The position numbers and the translations under genes were made by a program. Shown in pieces: positions 13,901 to 24,749 of a stretch of 64,000 nt of DNA; positions within the stretch are counted from its first letter, which is position 1; each line of letters opens with the position of its first letter. This stretch comes from Cunninghamella blakesleeana (Eukaryota > Mucoromycota > Mucoromycetes > Mucorales > Cunninghamellaceae), in assembly GCA_017871115.1 (NCBI GenBank), contig JAFCIZ010000007.1, positions 744,001 through 808,000 of the forward strand. The letters are read 5' to 3'. The notes beneath the pieces are model-generated. The model was not told where the DNA came from, did not search any database, and was given only the letters and a program-made list of their open reading frames with translations.

Positions 13901-14028
13901 CTCAACAACAACACTCTTTACAAGCTTCATCATCGTCCGCATCACTACCTCCTCAACAGCAACAGCAATTAAATGATAATGAATCATCTATGGATCAAGA
14001 ATTTTTATTGGGTGATACCTTTATTTAA
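11000..14028 (+). CDS. Large acidic Asn/Gln/Ser-rich protein, uncharacterised
   Basis: Three exons: 11000 to about 11535, then about 11679-13130, then about 13225-14028, joined at GT..AG borders that keep frame (the first junction is in TSK|LTNQFKLFEAEEL; the second in RK|QTFDPFVSRFSG). The product is about 900 residues, mostly disordered: Asp/Glu runs, polyAsn, polyGln and Ser-rich blocks. Only a few ordered-looking helices appear, such as SMAQSLLGDKLEDFTEKLAY in exon 2 and MIALSKNAKNFSEDVIGNGI in exon 3, which resemble each other as short amphipathic repeats. No signal peptide, zinc finger or kinase motif is visible. Not recognised; perhaps a lineage-specific scaffold or regulator. Confidence 0.75.
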
Positions 14029-15087
14029 TTCATTTATTTTATACTATTTTATTTTTTTCATATACAATCTACTGTTAATTATTATTTTATACATAATCGC
14101 TCATATTTTTATATATCCTTTTCTTAATGATTAAAATATTATTATTTATTTTATTTATTTAAAAATAAAAATAGAAATATATATAAAAAACCATATAGTT
14201 TCTCTATTGAAAACCCAGGATTATCAAAACTCTTTATTTTTCAGGAGTGATTATTTTTCAATTCGTACTCAGGATGTAATTATGTACAAAAAAAATGGCG
14301 TTTTCAATAATAGATTTTTCACTTTGTCCCTTTCTACTCTTTTTGTATTTAATATATCTATATTAAAAAAAGATACTAATCTGAGATCATATATCAAAAA
14401 TCTAAAATAACTACAAGATACATATTTTCTGGTTGCATATTGCTCTTGTTTGCACCCAAGCGTTTATTTGGTAAAAATTCTGTTTATTATATTGTATTTA
14501 GTATTACTAATGAAAAAATGGGTTTTCTTTTCTATATTTCTCTACAATAAGTGATTATTTATATGAAATTAACGCTGCCACTGATGCTACCATTCATGCT
14601 ACCCGTCAAGCAATAGAGAAATATGAGTATATATGAGATTACTTATTCCTTTATACGAGATTGTACTGGTAATTATTTTTTAAGTAAAGCAGAATACAAA
14701 TGTAATAAGTATAAGCCTATATAATAAATAACTATCAAAGTTTAATATATATATATACATGACTAAAAGAAATCGTCTTTCATTAAAAAATTATAGGATC
14801 TCACTCTACCATAGTCCGTTATCATCAAGCTATGCACACTCAAGTATAAATGAGTTTTATATTTATCCTTTTTTTAATATCTAAAAAACGCCATTTTTTC
14901 AAGTCATTTCTCTAACATCTCTAAAAAAGAGATACAAATACAGGATATTCTGATAATTATATAAAAATGAGTAGTTGCAACCTTTTTTACTTCTTTTCTT
15001 TTATTACCTTTCATTACTATTCCATTTTTGCTTTATTCAACCAAAACCTACCCTCTCTATTTATATATTTAATTTGAAGCAAAAAAT
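14029..15087. other. Intergenic region with possible coding remnants
   Basis: Two plus-strand pieces look protein-like. Around 14555-14635 the sequence reads INAATDATIHATRQAIEKYE and ends at a possible GTATAT donor. Around 14796-14843, after a TAG acceptor, it reads SHSTIVRYHQAMHTQ and is followed by GTATAA. They may be exons of a decayed or unrecognised gene. The word AAAAAATGGCGTTTT (14288 region) recurs inverted near 14883. Otherwise AT-rich. Confidence 0.3.
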
Positions 15088-15288
15088 ATGTCGAACGGAA
15101 AAATCTATCTTATCTTTATTATTTTTTTTATCTTATTTTTAAATATGATTAATGCTGCCATCGAAAGTGAATTTCAAGGATGTACACTCAATGCCTGCGA
15201 AGGACTATGTAAGGAATACTTCACACATTTAAAAAATTTTACTGGTAATTGTATAAATGATACGAAATGTAGCTGTAATTGCGATTAA
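15088..15288 (+). CDS. Secreted defensin-like (CS-alpha-beta pattern) peptide
   Basis: A single-exon 66-residue precursor. Residues 1-23 are a strong signal peptide (positively charged start, then a run of Ile/Phe/Leu, ending MINAA). The mature peptide of about 43 residues has seven cysteines spaced C-x4-C-x3-C-x13-C-x5-C-x1-C-x1-C. The CxxxC (CEGLC) followed by a GNC and a CxC (CSC) is the cysteine-stabilised alpha-beta pattern of fungal, plant and animal defensins, with one extra cysteine at the end. By family knowledge such peptides are exported and disulfide-bonded, often antimicrobial. The function here is inference. It stands alone with about 1 kb of gene-poor DNA upstream. Confidence 0.7.
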   Translation: MSNGKIYLIFIIFFILFLNMINAAIESEFQGCTLNACEGLCKEYFTHLKNFTGNCINDTKCSCNCD

Positions 15289-15616
15289 TAGTTTTCAAAT
15301 TTAATATATAAACAAAATAGCTAGTGGTTATTTTTATTATTTTACATATTAATTCTTTTTTACTTAGAAAATGTAAGTTAAAATCTTTTTTATAAAATAA
15401 AATGGAAATAAAAAAAAAAATCTGTATATTTTTCTTAAAAAATCACCCAATAAAAAAAAATTATAATTACAGATTATATATATATATATAAATTATTATT
15501 ATTAAGAACTACAAGAACATTTTAAATCTTGACCCCACTATTTAGCAAAAAAAAAAAAAATTATGAGTAAAAATATATATTTTGCTATCATTTTTTCCTT
15601 CGTCATCCATATGTCA
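15289..15616. other. Convergent intergenic spacer, includes SelO 3' UTR
   Basis: AT-rich, with A/T runs. The minus-strand part is the 3' UTR of the SelO gene. I looked for an obvious SECIS-like stem (ATGA..AA..GA) and did not see a convincing one by eye. Confidence 0.5.
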
Positions 15617-16862
15617 TCAGCTTACTTCAGGTGTAGAGTTAAGCCAGCGTTCAATGATTATATTATCATAATTATCCTCATAAGGATGAGTACATGCATA
15701 TAAACAAGCATCAAGAATTTTCTTCGCTTCTGTATCATTATTACTATCATTGTTATCACCATTAAGTGATTGGTGGAAAGATTGTATAACATCTTGAGCA
15801 ATCCAGTTACGAAGGATAAAACGTGGATTTACAGCATCCATGCGTAACTTTCTTGCTTCATTTTGGACCATAGGTGATTCTTTTAATAAACAATGGCGAT
15901 ACATAGAGAGCCAAGGTTCTAATGCTTTTTTACTTTCAAGTAATTTTGCTGAATCGCGTGTAATAATATCTAGTAATAATGATGAGGTTGATGTTGGTGA
16001 TAATGATTCATATAATGCGCGATGATTATCTTTTTCTTCACCTTCTTCTGTAATACGATAACGGCTTAAAGATCTAAAAAATCGGTGATAATCTACTTCA
16101 TATTCCGTTGCCCAATCCAATAAAGGGATAACAACATCGTGCATTATGGTTTCATCTTGTCGAAGAATACCTAATTTTTTTCTCATGATTGCACCAAGAT
16201 CTTCCATAAACCAATCTGTAAACTCTTCACTTACAATTTTGGTGACAAAAGCTTTTCCAATTTCTCTGTAATTTTTTCTCGTTTGATCATCGGTTATGGT
16301 AATGGATTCATTTTCTTCTTTTGTTGCATAAACCAATGTATCTACTTTTTCTGCTGCACCAATTAATTCAAATAATGGGACCCCTAATTTAAATAAATTA
16401 TAGACGCATACTGTTGGTTGACGTTTAAATGCATATTCTATTTTTATATTTAATATAAACAAAATAATAATAATAATAAAAGATTAGCCATTTAATATAA
16501 ATAATTCACGCATTCATAACTTCATTTATTTATTTTAATATTTACGCCCAGCATCATCAGAATGATTACATATATTAGAAGGATTATAGTAATCCATAAA
16601 TTGAAAAGGTCCATAATCTAGAGTTAAACCAAGTATACTCATATTATCTATATTCAAAATAAAATAATAAAATATAATAAAAATAAAAATAAATAATCAT
16701 TATTTTACTGTTATAATTTATTTACTCATTTATTATTTAATAATCCTAATAAATTCTTATTAATAAGTTTTACCTGTGTTCATAACACCATGATTAAATC
16801 CTAATTAATAAAAGACAATAGCAATGATAATAACAATATAATCGAATTAATAAATTACATTA

Positions 16863-16916
<54 letters not shown>

Positions 16917-17965
16917 ATGAATAGATATAAAACAATACCATGACTTTGCCATTGAGCCACCATTTTGGCCGTTTTCTTTGCCACTTGAATAAAAAATTCT
17001 GCATATTTATTAACTATAAAATTTGTATCATAAGAAGGATCTACTTGCTTTAATTCTTTTACTGTAATATCATAAGGTTGATGATCTTGTAAGGTATAAA
17101 CATGCTCTACGCAAAAATCAGCCAATTGACGTACTTTAAACATATCATTTCTCGAATAAAACAATTCAAAACTACCAAATCGTATCCAAGAAGGAGCCAA
17201 ACGAACCACCAAAGCACCCCGTTCTATAGGATTTCCTTGATTACTACCATTATCATCACGATAGACTTCTCTTGATGAACCCATAATAGCCAATGCACGT
17301 GTTGTAGGGATTCCTAAAGCAGCTAAATGTTCAGAAGCTAAATATTCACGTATACTTGATCTTAATACAGCATATCCATCACCAAATCGAGAAAATGGTG
17401 TTCTACCGGACCCTTTTAACTGAATCTCATACCTTTCACCTGCTTGGTTGGTTATATCAAACAAAGTAACTACCCGACCATCACCTAACTGCGAGGCAAA
17501 CATACTATAATATGTAATTAAATTAGTAGAAAAATATGTAGAAAAAATTAATATATTAGTCATATGCTATTATATATTATTACTATAAACTATTACTATA
17601 TATTATTATATTCTATTAGTAATATAAATTTACGAGAATTGGTGACCAGCATAATTCATAGCCCACGATTTCATATTTTCAGATTGGCGCTGTTGACCAG
17701 TAAATAAATCTAAAAATGCTTTTGATGAAAAAGAATCTAAATCTAAATCAATGAGAGAAGCAGCTAAAGGAGAAACTGATAATAAACTAGGATCAGGAAT
17801 CTCTTCAGGTTGAACAAAAGAATAAAAAGCATAAACTGGCCTTGCAAGTCTTGAAAAATGGTCCGATGGATTATTCAGTTTTTCACCAGGTAATTGAGTT
17901 GTAAATAAACTTTGTTTTAAAGGCAAAGATTCTAAAGTACGCGTTGCAATTCTGCGTATACCCAT
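15617..17965 (-). CDS. SelO/YdiU (Fmp40-like) protein AMPylase
   Basis: Pseudokinase-fold enzyme of the SelO family, known in mitochondria and bacteria to transfer AMP to proteins in redox homeostasis. Five exons. Exon 1 (17965 down) starts [16 protein letters not shown] and ends in NYAGHQF. Exon 2 continues [11 protein letters not shown] (glycine-rich loop), [22 protein letters not shown] residues written here as [16 protein letters not shown], and [19 protein letters not shown] tiny exon 3 gives FNHGVMNT, and exon 4 [19 protein letters not shown], holding the catalytic Asn and the DYG metal-binding Asp. Exon 5 (16462-15617) carries [14 protein letters not shown] and the helical C-terminus. 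It ends NSTPEVS followed by TGA TGA; family members end VS-C/U-SS, so the redox residue is exactly where the stop is. Length and all catalytic parts are otherwise complete. Confidence 0.92.
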
Positions 17966-18467
17966 TCTAGATTTATTATTATATTTATATATATATTCTG
18001 TATTTTACAATGATATTAAAAGAAAAAAAAATTTGTAGGAAAAAAAAGCGAGAAAGAGAAAAAAAACGAACTACTGAGTTTAAAAATGATAATTTTTTTC
18101 TAAAAAAGGTAATAGACCGAATTTTTAACTTTTTTTATTGCCTGCGTCTTCAGCCCTTACTCTTTATTTTTACTGTCTTTCCGCTTCTCTCCCTTTTTTA
18201 CTTCTTTGTTATGCTTCATTTTTTATAATAAAATCGATAAATCAAAATCCTAATATTATATGAAAATAACTACTTTTTACGTATGTATATACAAATATAA
18301 AAGTATATAAATAAATAAAGAATTTATAAAATATATGTGTTCATTTTCATTTTTTTTTTTTACTTTCTTTTTTCAATTTCTACACCTACTTACATATCTT
18401 ATACTTTTAACTTTTTATTTTATTTTTTTACTACGTACTTATCATATAAAATAGAATATTAAGTAAT
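17966..18467. other. Divergent promoter region
   Basis: This lies between SelO (-) and the dehydrogenase (+). It has purine-rich (18005-18075) and pyrimidine-rich (18165-18210, 18340-18380) tracts; no gene is supported. Confidence 0.5.
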
Positions 18468-19503
18468 ATGGAGATTGAAAATAGTGTAGTATTGATATTT
18501 GGCGGAACTTCTGGTAAAAATAATAATAATAAAAAAATGAATTTGCATAAAAAAATAATACAAGGTAAATAAAAGCTCTTCCATACCTGGCCTTACTTTT
18601 TTTTAGGTATTGGCAAAGAATTAACCATTGCTCTGACATCTATGGGGTAAAAATAAAAAAAAATATATATTTTTTCTCTTTGTTTCCAAATAACATGATA
18701 CTGTTGTTATTATCATGTTTTTAAATAGGGCAAATGTGTTATACTCAGGAACAAGTAAAGAGAAAGGATTAGCATTAGCATCTCAATTAAAGTATATATA
18801 AATATCTATATGTATATTCGATAATATTTTATTTTTTTTAAAAAAAAAGAAAATTTTTATTTTAATATTTATGCATTTCTATCTATAAATTTGTAGTCCA
18901 TCTAAAGCTTTATTTTATCAATGTGATATTACTCATTGGAATCGATTAAAAAAGTCATTTAATATAGCCAAGAATTATTTTAATAAACCTGTAGATATTG
19001 TGATTAGCATAGCTGGTATATTGGATTCTTCAGATATTCTTCACGAAGAAAATGAACAAGAAGGAATTTACCGTACAATTCAAGTTAATTTAACTTCTGC
19101 TATCAAAATCACTCGTTTAGCCATTCAATACTTTTTAAAAGAAAAAAAACCAGGTTGTATCATTCATACATCATCCATTTATGGTTTTTGTGGTGCTCCT
19201 TTAGCTCCTATGTATTCTGCTACAAAGCATGGAGTAAAAAAATAAAAAATTAATATGAAAATCAGTAAAAGAGAATATATAATAATAATAACAATTAATA
19301 ATATTAATATTTTTCCCTTTATTTTTCTCTTCTTTTTTTTCTATTAGATAATTGGCTTGACAAAAAGCTATGGTACATTATTAAAATCATCGAATATCCG
19401 AGTTAATTCAGTAGCCCCTTCTTTTATTGGTAAAATAGCTATTAGATTTAATTTTATAAAACTTGATCATCCATATTCCTATTCATTTATTTTCTTTTTT
19501 TTT

Positions 19504-19536
<33 letters not shown>

Positions 19537-19787
19537 TAGAAACACCAATGCTTCCAGCAACAACTAAAAAGACAGCTGCCACTTTAGGCTATGTTACAAT
19601 GGCAGAATGTATTAATGGATATATAAAATTAATTAAAGATATATCTTTAAACGGAGAAGTTTTAACAATCACGGTAGATGGTAGTATGATAGATTCACGA
19701 TTAAGGTTTTCATTTGAAGATAAATTAATCCAATTGACGGAAGAAAAACAACAAAAATATAGAGATCAACTTTTTAAATCCTATTAA
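18468..19787 (+). CDS. Short-chain dehydrogenase/reductase (SDR)
   Basis: Classical SDR oxidoreductase, NAD(P)-dependent, Rossmann fold. Six exons with in-frame GT..AG junctions. Exons 1-2 form the cofactor loop FGGTSGIGKEL (the intron splits TSG). Exon 4 holds the Asp after beta-4 (QCDITHWNRL), the NAG-like motif as VISIAGIL (Asn replaced by Ser-Ile), the catalytic Ser in IIHTSSIYGF, and the Y-x3-K pair in MYSATKH. Exon 5 is GIIGLTKSYGTLLKSSNIRVNSVAPSF, and the last exon starts ETPMLPAT and ends QLFKSY. Closest in style to 15-hydroxyprostaglandin dehydrogenase-type SDRs; the substrate is unknown. The usual Asn of NAG is altered, which is slightly unusual. Confidence 0.87.
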
Positions 19788-19907
19788 TATATATACATAT
19801 ATATATCAAAAAATAATAATCATTTATTTATATATACGTAATTATATATTTTTATTTTGTTATTATTGCTATTATTATTAAAAATAAAATAATATACTAA
19901 ATCTTTT

Positions 19908-20708
19908 TTAATCTTTTTTTCTAAATGCTTTCTTTTTAGTATTCAAATTTCCTTTTTGTCCTAATTTTCTTTTTTTAAATAAACTTCCAGTATTTTGATT
20001 ATCCTCTATATTGTCATCAGGCGTATCAAATGTGTCAATTGGATATTCTTTTTCTTTAATTTTGAACTGAGATAAATCTTCTTGGGCATCTTCATCATCA
20101 TCATCATCTTCATTGTTATTATTATTGCTATTATCATTTTGTAAGGATGAGAGTGGTTCTGTTTTTGTTGTTTTGGATGGTATTTTTGTTTCTTCTTGTG
20201 CTGTTACAGTTTCCCATTGTCCTACCATAGCTACTTCATTTTTTATAGCCCATTCTTCTTTTCCTTTTAATTGAGTTGTTTTCGATGATGATGATGCTTG
20301 TAAAGAAGCTAGTGATGGTGGTGGTGGTAAATTTGCTTTTATTGTTTTAGAATACTGCTTTATAGGTGTTTGTGGAATAGATTTTTTAACTGTTTCTGCT
20401 GTATCTGATAATTCATTCTCTTCTGATATCGATATACCCATTGCTTTATTAGCCGCCTTAAAAAAAGTAAAAAATAAAAAATAATGAGAATAAAGTCAAA
20501 TTGGGTAGATAAAAGCTCATATAAGTATATGTATAAACTGCTTATTATAATTACTTTTTCTATTCTTTCTAATTCACGTCGAACATTTTCTGCTTCCTTT
20601 TTATCTTCTTTTCCTTTTTTATAAACATTGCTAAGAAACTGCTCTACTTGTAATTTATGTGCTGCTCCACTTTCATGTTTTTGAATGGTCTATAATAAAT
20701 GTAAGCAT

Positions 20709-20742
<34 letters not shown>

Positions 20743-21031
20743 TATATATAAAAAAATATAAATAAATAAATATAAAATTTATTCTTTATTATAATATATG
20801 TTACTTGATAATAAAAATATTTAACAACCCATTTACCGCTTTATTATTATAAAGATATTTTTTACAATATTTACACCAATGTTTTTGTTGAGTCACCCAA
20901 AAATCAGCCCTATTACATTAATAAAAAAAGAAAAAGATGAAAAATAAAAATAAATATTAATTAATATGGCTTTAAACCCTATTTATTCATTCTTTTAAAT
21001 CAATATTAATTATAAATATAAATTTTTACAT
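19908..21031 (-). CDS. WBP4/FBP21-like U1-type zinc-finger splicing protein
   Basis: The second exon (20909 down) reads ADFWVTQQKHWCKYCKKYLY, the third KHESGAAHK: a C2H2 U1/matrin-type zinc finger (C-x2-C ... H-x5-H) nearly identical in layout to WW-domain-binding protein 4, a spliceosomal component. A charged helix follows (KKEAENVRRELERIEK), then exon 4 with a Pro stretch (NLPPPPSLASL), a VGQWETVT motif, an acidic run and a basic C-terminal tail (KKRKLGQKGN). No WW domain is present, unlike the animal protein. The initiator Met appears to be encoded across an intron: exon 1 ends AT at 21030-21031 and exon 2 begins G GCT GAT, with a 120-nt intron (GTAAAA..TAG). Confidence 0.82.
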
Positions 21032-21362
21032 GAATATCTTTTTGAAAATAAATCAATTAAAAAAAAATATAAAGGACAGAACGGGAGAGAAAAAAATTAA
21101 AAAAAAAAATTAAAAAAAAAAAATTAAAAAAAAGATCGGAAATTAAAATTGAAATTGATGCAAAGTAAACTAAAATGTATGTAAAAAATTATAATAAAAG
21201 GTATTTTTTGCATATATCATGTATATGGCTATTAATATCAGTATTAGTATTATTGTATAAATCTATTATATTCTTGTATATATGTATATAAACTGTATTT
21301 AATGAAGTATATATATATATATACTTGTATTAGGATGATGATGCTTGTTTTTTTATTTTATT

Positions 21363-23636
21363 TTATTTCGTTTCTTCTGCTTTTGTTTTAGAATATGTTG
21401 GTGTAATAGGAGATGTAGAAGGAGGTGATGACGGTGAAAAAGGATCACAATTCCAGTTTGGGTATTCTTGAGGTTGAAAATATCTAAGAGCATTTGCATT
21501 TAATTTTGGCGAAGCTTGACTTGGAGGAGGTAAAAGAATATTTTTCATCGACATGATAGATTGAACCGAGTTTAAATCTGTTAGTGTTGATGAAGTTGTT
21601 AATGCATTATTGCTGTTATTATCAACACTGCAACATTTTTCTTCCTTATCATCCTTATTACGCTGATATTGATATTTTTCTTGATCTTTTAAAACGTTTT
21701 CCATAGAATAATCATGCTCATCACTATTTTTTCTATTCAGAACTTCAGAACTTTCAGAATCAGTTGATGAGCGTTTCCGTTTACTACTCAAAAATAATAT
21801 AAATAAATATTTAGGTAGATAATATATTAAAAACGATTAAAATAAAATGAATATCATATTTATTTGTATTAATTCGTCCTCTCCCCCCCCTTCCCTTCCT
21901 CTCTCTTCCTCCTTGCCTCCCTTCTTCTTCACTATGTATTATATCTTTTTTTAATTATTACCTTGAATTTGATGATGGATGAGTACGTACTTCCTTTCTA
22001 ATTCGAATTCTTACACCTTGCTCTGAAAATAATCTGGTTAAAAGCGTAGATTCTATTTAAAAAAGAATAATAAAAGTTATTTCAACGTTAGAATTCCATA
22101 TATAAGATGTTCAATATTTAAAATAAAATATAAAATAAAGATCAGAGAAGGAAAAAAACATACACGCACGCTTGCACGCATAAACTTGGGTACTACGATG
22201 TACTTTTTAAGAATATATATATATATATGTATATGTGTATGTATATATATATTTATTTATTTGTTTATTTATTTATATTACCTGACATTCCTGGAAAGCC
22301 TGTACATAATGAATGATGAAAAAATGAATATATAATAATAATATCAATGAGTATATAGATTTTACTTAAATATATAGAAAGAACTTGAAAAGGAATATAT
22401 ATTATATGATTCGCTTTACTTTTTGGAGAATAAACTTGAAATACGTCGGATAATACAGAGCATTTACATTGACTATACGATCTAATTTATAATAATTAAT
22501 TTAAAACAGTAAATAGAGAAAAAAAAAATTGGTTTAATGTTCTGGAAAAATAAGTAAAAAAATAAAATCATCCCATAATTACTATGTAAATCCTACCCAA
22601 TGATCTCGAATAAAGTGAAACGTAATCTGAAAAAACCCTCCATTCTTATACTAATATCAGAAAATATGAAGAACACGCCATCTATTTTTTTAAGAACAAT
22701 TAAAAGAAATTCAAAAGAACAAATTAATCGATCAATTAGATAGCTTTTTTAGTAAAATAAAATACTGTTATTATGTATTATTATTATATGGTAAAAAAGA
22801 AACATATATAGATAGAAAGATAGATAAATACCATTATTACCAAAATCCCTTAAACGATATAACGATTGAACTACATCACCAGCTGTTGTTCTATTATTCT
22901 CTAAAAATGCAATATCGTCATTCCCATCTTCACTTACAAGTGTTGCATATAAAAAATAATGTGAATACTTGGATTCACTATATGAATAGAAAAAAGGATA
23001 AAGAAATAAGAATAGAAAAAGGGTTAAATAAGTTAAAACATGATGAATATTTAATTTCTCTCTATTTCTCTCTCTACTTCCATTTTCACTGCTACTTATA
23101 TATCTATATCATTTATTCATTCATCCTTTTTATTTACTCTATTGTATTAGATATTAATTGTATTATGGGTGGAGGGTCCAGAGGTCTACGGTCAACTAAT
23201 AGAATAAAATTAAAAATATACATATTTGTAAATGTATAAAACAAATATGTACATAAATATTCAATATTAATATGTATATCTCCTTTTTATATCAGTAACC
23301 ATGATCCTTTATTGCCCTGCTTTACTGTTCTTAATATTTCATTGGTACCTTTATCTTTAAAACTACATAGCCTTGCTCTAATAGGTTGTTGACATATTTT
23401 TAATGTATATCTAATATATATATATATATATGTATGTATGTATGTATGTATATATATATATATATATATATATAATGAAACGTGAATAATATATTATTTA
23501 CATTTATATATATATATATTAATGTTTTTCATGTATTCTATCTTCTTTATTCAGTTGTATTCCACATTCTTTTAGACATTCCAACTTACTTTGAATGAAC
23601 TTGGTAATTCAATCTAGACGATGAAGATGCTGTCAT
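21363..23636 (-). CDS. Velvet-domain transcription factor (VelB/VosA type)
   Basis: Nine small exons rebuild one velvet domain, the NF-kB-like DNA-binding fold that couples development, light response and secondary metabolism in fungi. In order: [16 protein letters not shown] (start 23636); [53 protein letters not shown] and [37 protein letters not shown] with FTLFEIIG (near 22680-22570); [45 protein letters not shown]; and a C-terminal tail [10 protein letters not shown], Ser/Pro-rich, ending 21363. All junctions are GT..AG and in frame. The tail has a short basic nuclear-signal candidate (KRKR). VelB versus VosA cannot be assigned without a tree. Confidence 0.9.
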
Positions 23637-24749
23637 AAATTTAAAAGTAATAGTTGGTTTAGAAGAACAAAGCTGAACAATGAAAACAGAAATAATAATA
23701 ATAATAAGAGTAATAATAATAATGGAATAGGGGTTAAAAAAGGAAAGAAAGAAGAAAAGTTTTATTTTTGGTGAGGGAGTAAAAAAAAAAAAAAAAAAAA
23801 ATAGAAAAAATTTTATAGGAAAAATGAAAGAAACGAGAACAACCAAATCGTTTTAGTTTTCTGATTTTTTAAGAAATTTCTTAATAAGCGAACCTATAAA
23901 TGATTATGCGATTTAATACGTTATTATATATAAAAAAATATGAACAATAAAGGTATATTTTATTCAAAAAATCAAAACTTGATCTATCATATTTAATTAT
24001 TTTCAATAACGATTGAAGTGAAGAGATCTTTTTTTGCTTCTCCTTCCGACTTCTTGGACACTTTGATCGAAGATTTTCTCAGTCACGAACTTTAGGTTTA
24101 TTAAAATATAGATTTTATTCACTTTTCACAAAAAATCATGTTTCACGAACAAAGATCTGACTTTCTATTTAATATATTAACCAAAAAAAATCAGCATTCA
24201 TCTATTCATTTTATATAGAGAGAGAGAAATAGAGAGAGTCAAAAATATGTAGTTGAATATTTAGATAAATCTAGTTTTATGTATTATTTTTTAATAAATA
24301 AATAAATAATAAATAAACAAGATCTATCTTTTTTTATCGTTTTTTCTTTTATGTCATCATAACATTCAAAATGGTAGTTATAGTATCGGAGTTATTTTTG
24401 TACATAAACAATAAGAGGAAAAAAAATGGATAAAAATATCTCATTCTTATTACTAAAAAACGGAGTATAATATTTCCTTTTTATATTAACGACATAAATC
24501 ATTACCAATAGGGATGATCTCCAATTGTTTGTTGCCACTTTCTCCATATTCTTGGGTTTTTTATTTATTTATTTTTTTTTAGCTTTAGGAAATTTAGTAC
24601 CCATTATTTGGATTTTTTTTATGTAAAATGAATATTATTTATTTGGTAATAGGATTCTCTAAATAAGTATTGTTATATTATCTACATGATTTTAGGATGA
24701 CATATTATATGTTAAAAATAAAATAAAATGTACAATTTACTAAACATTA
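23637..24749. other. Intergenic region upstream of the velvet gene
   Basis: About 1.1 kb. It contains a palindrome AAGAAATTTCTT near 23870, resembling a GAA/TTC heat-shock element dyad, a GA repeat near 24219-24238 and AT-rich filler. No gene is seen. Confidence 0.5.

Noticed and set aside
21880..21930. Polypyrimidine CCCCCCCTTCCC tract as a terminator
   Set aside because: It lies in a velvet intron; simple pyrimidine tract without further structure.
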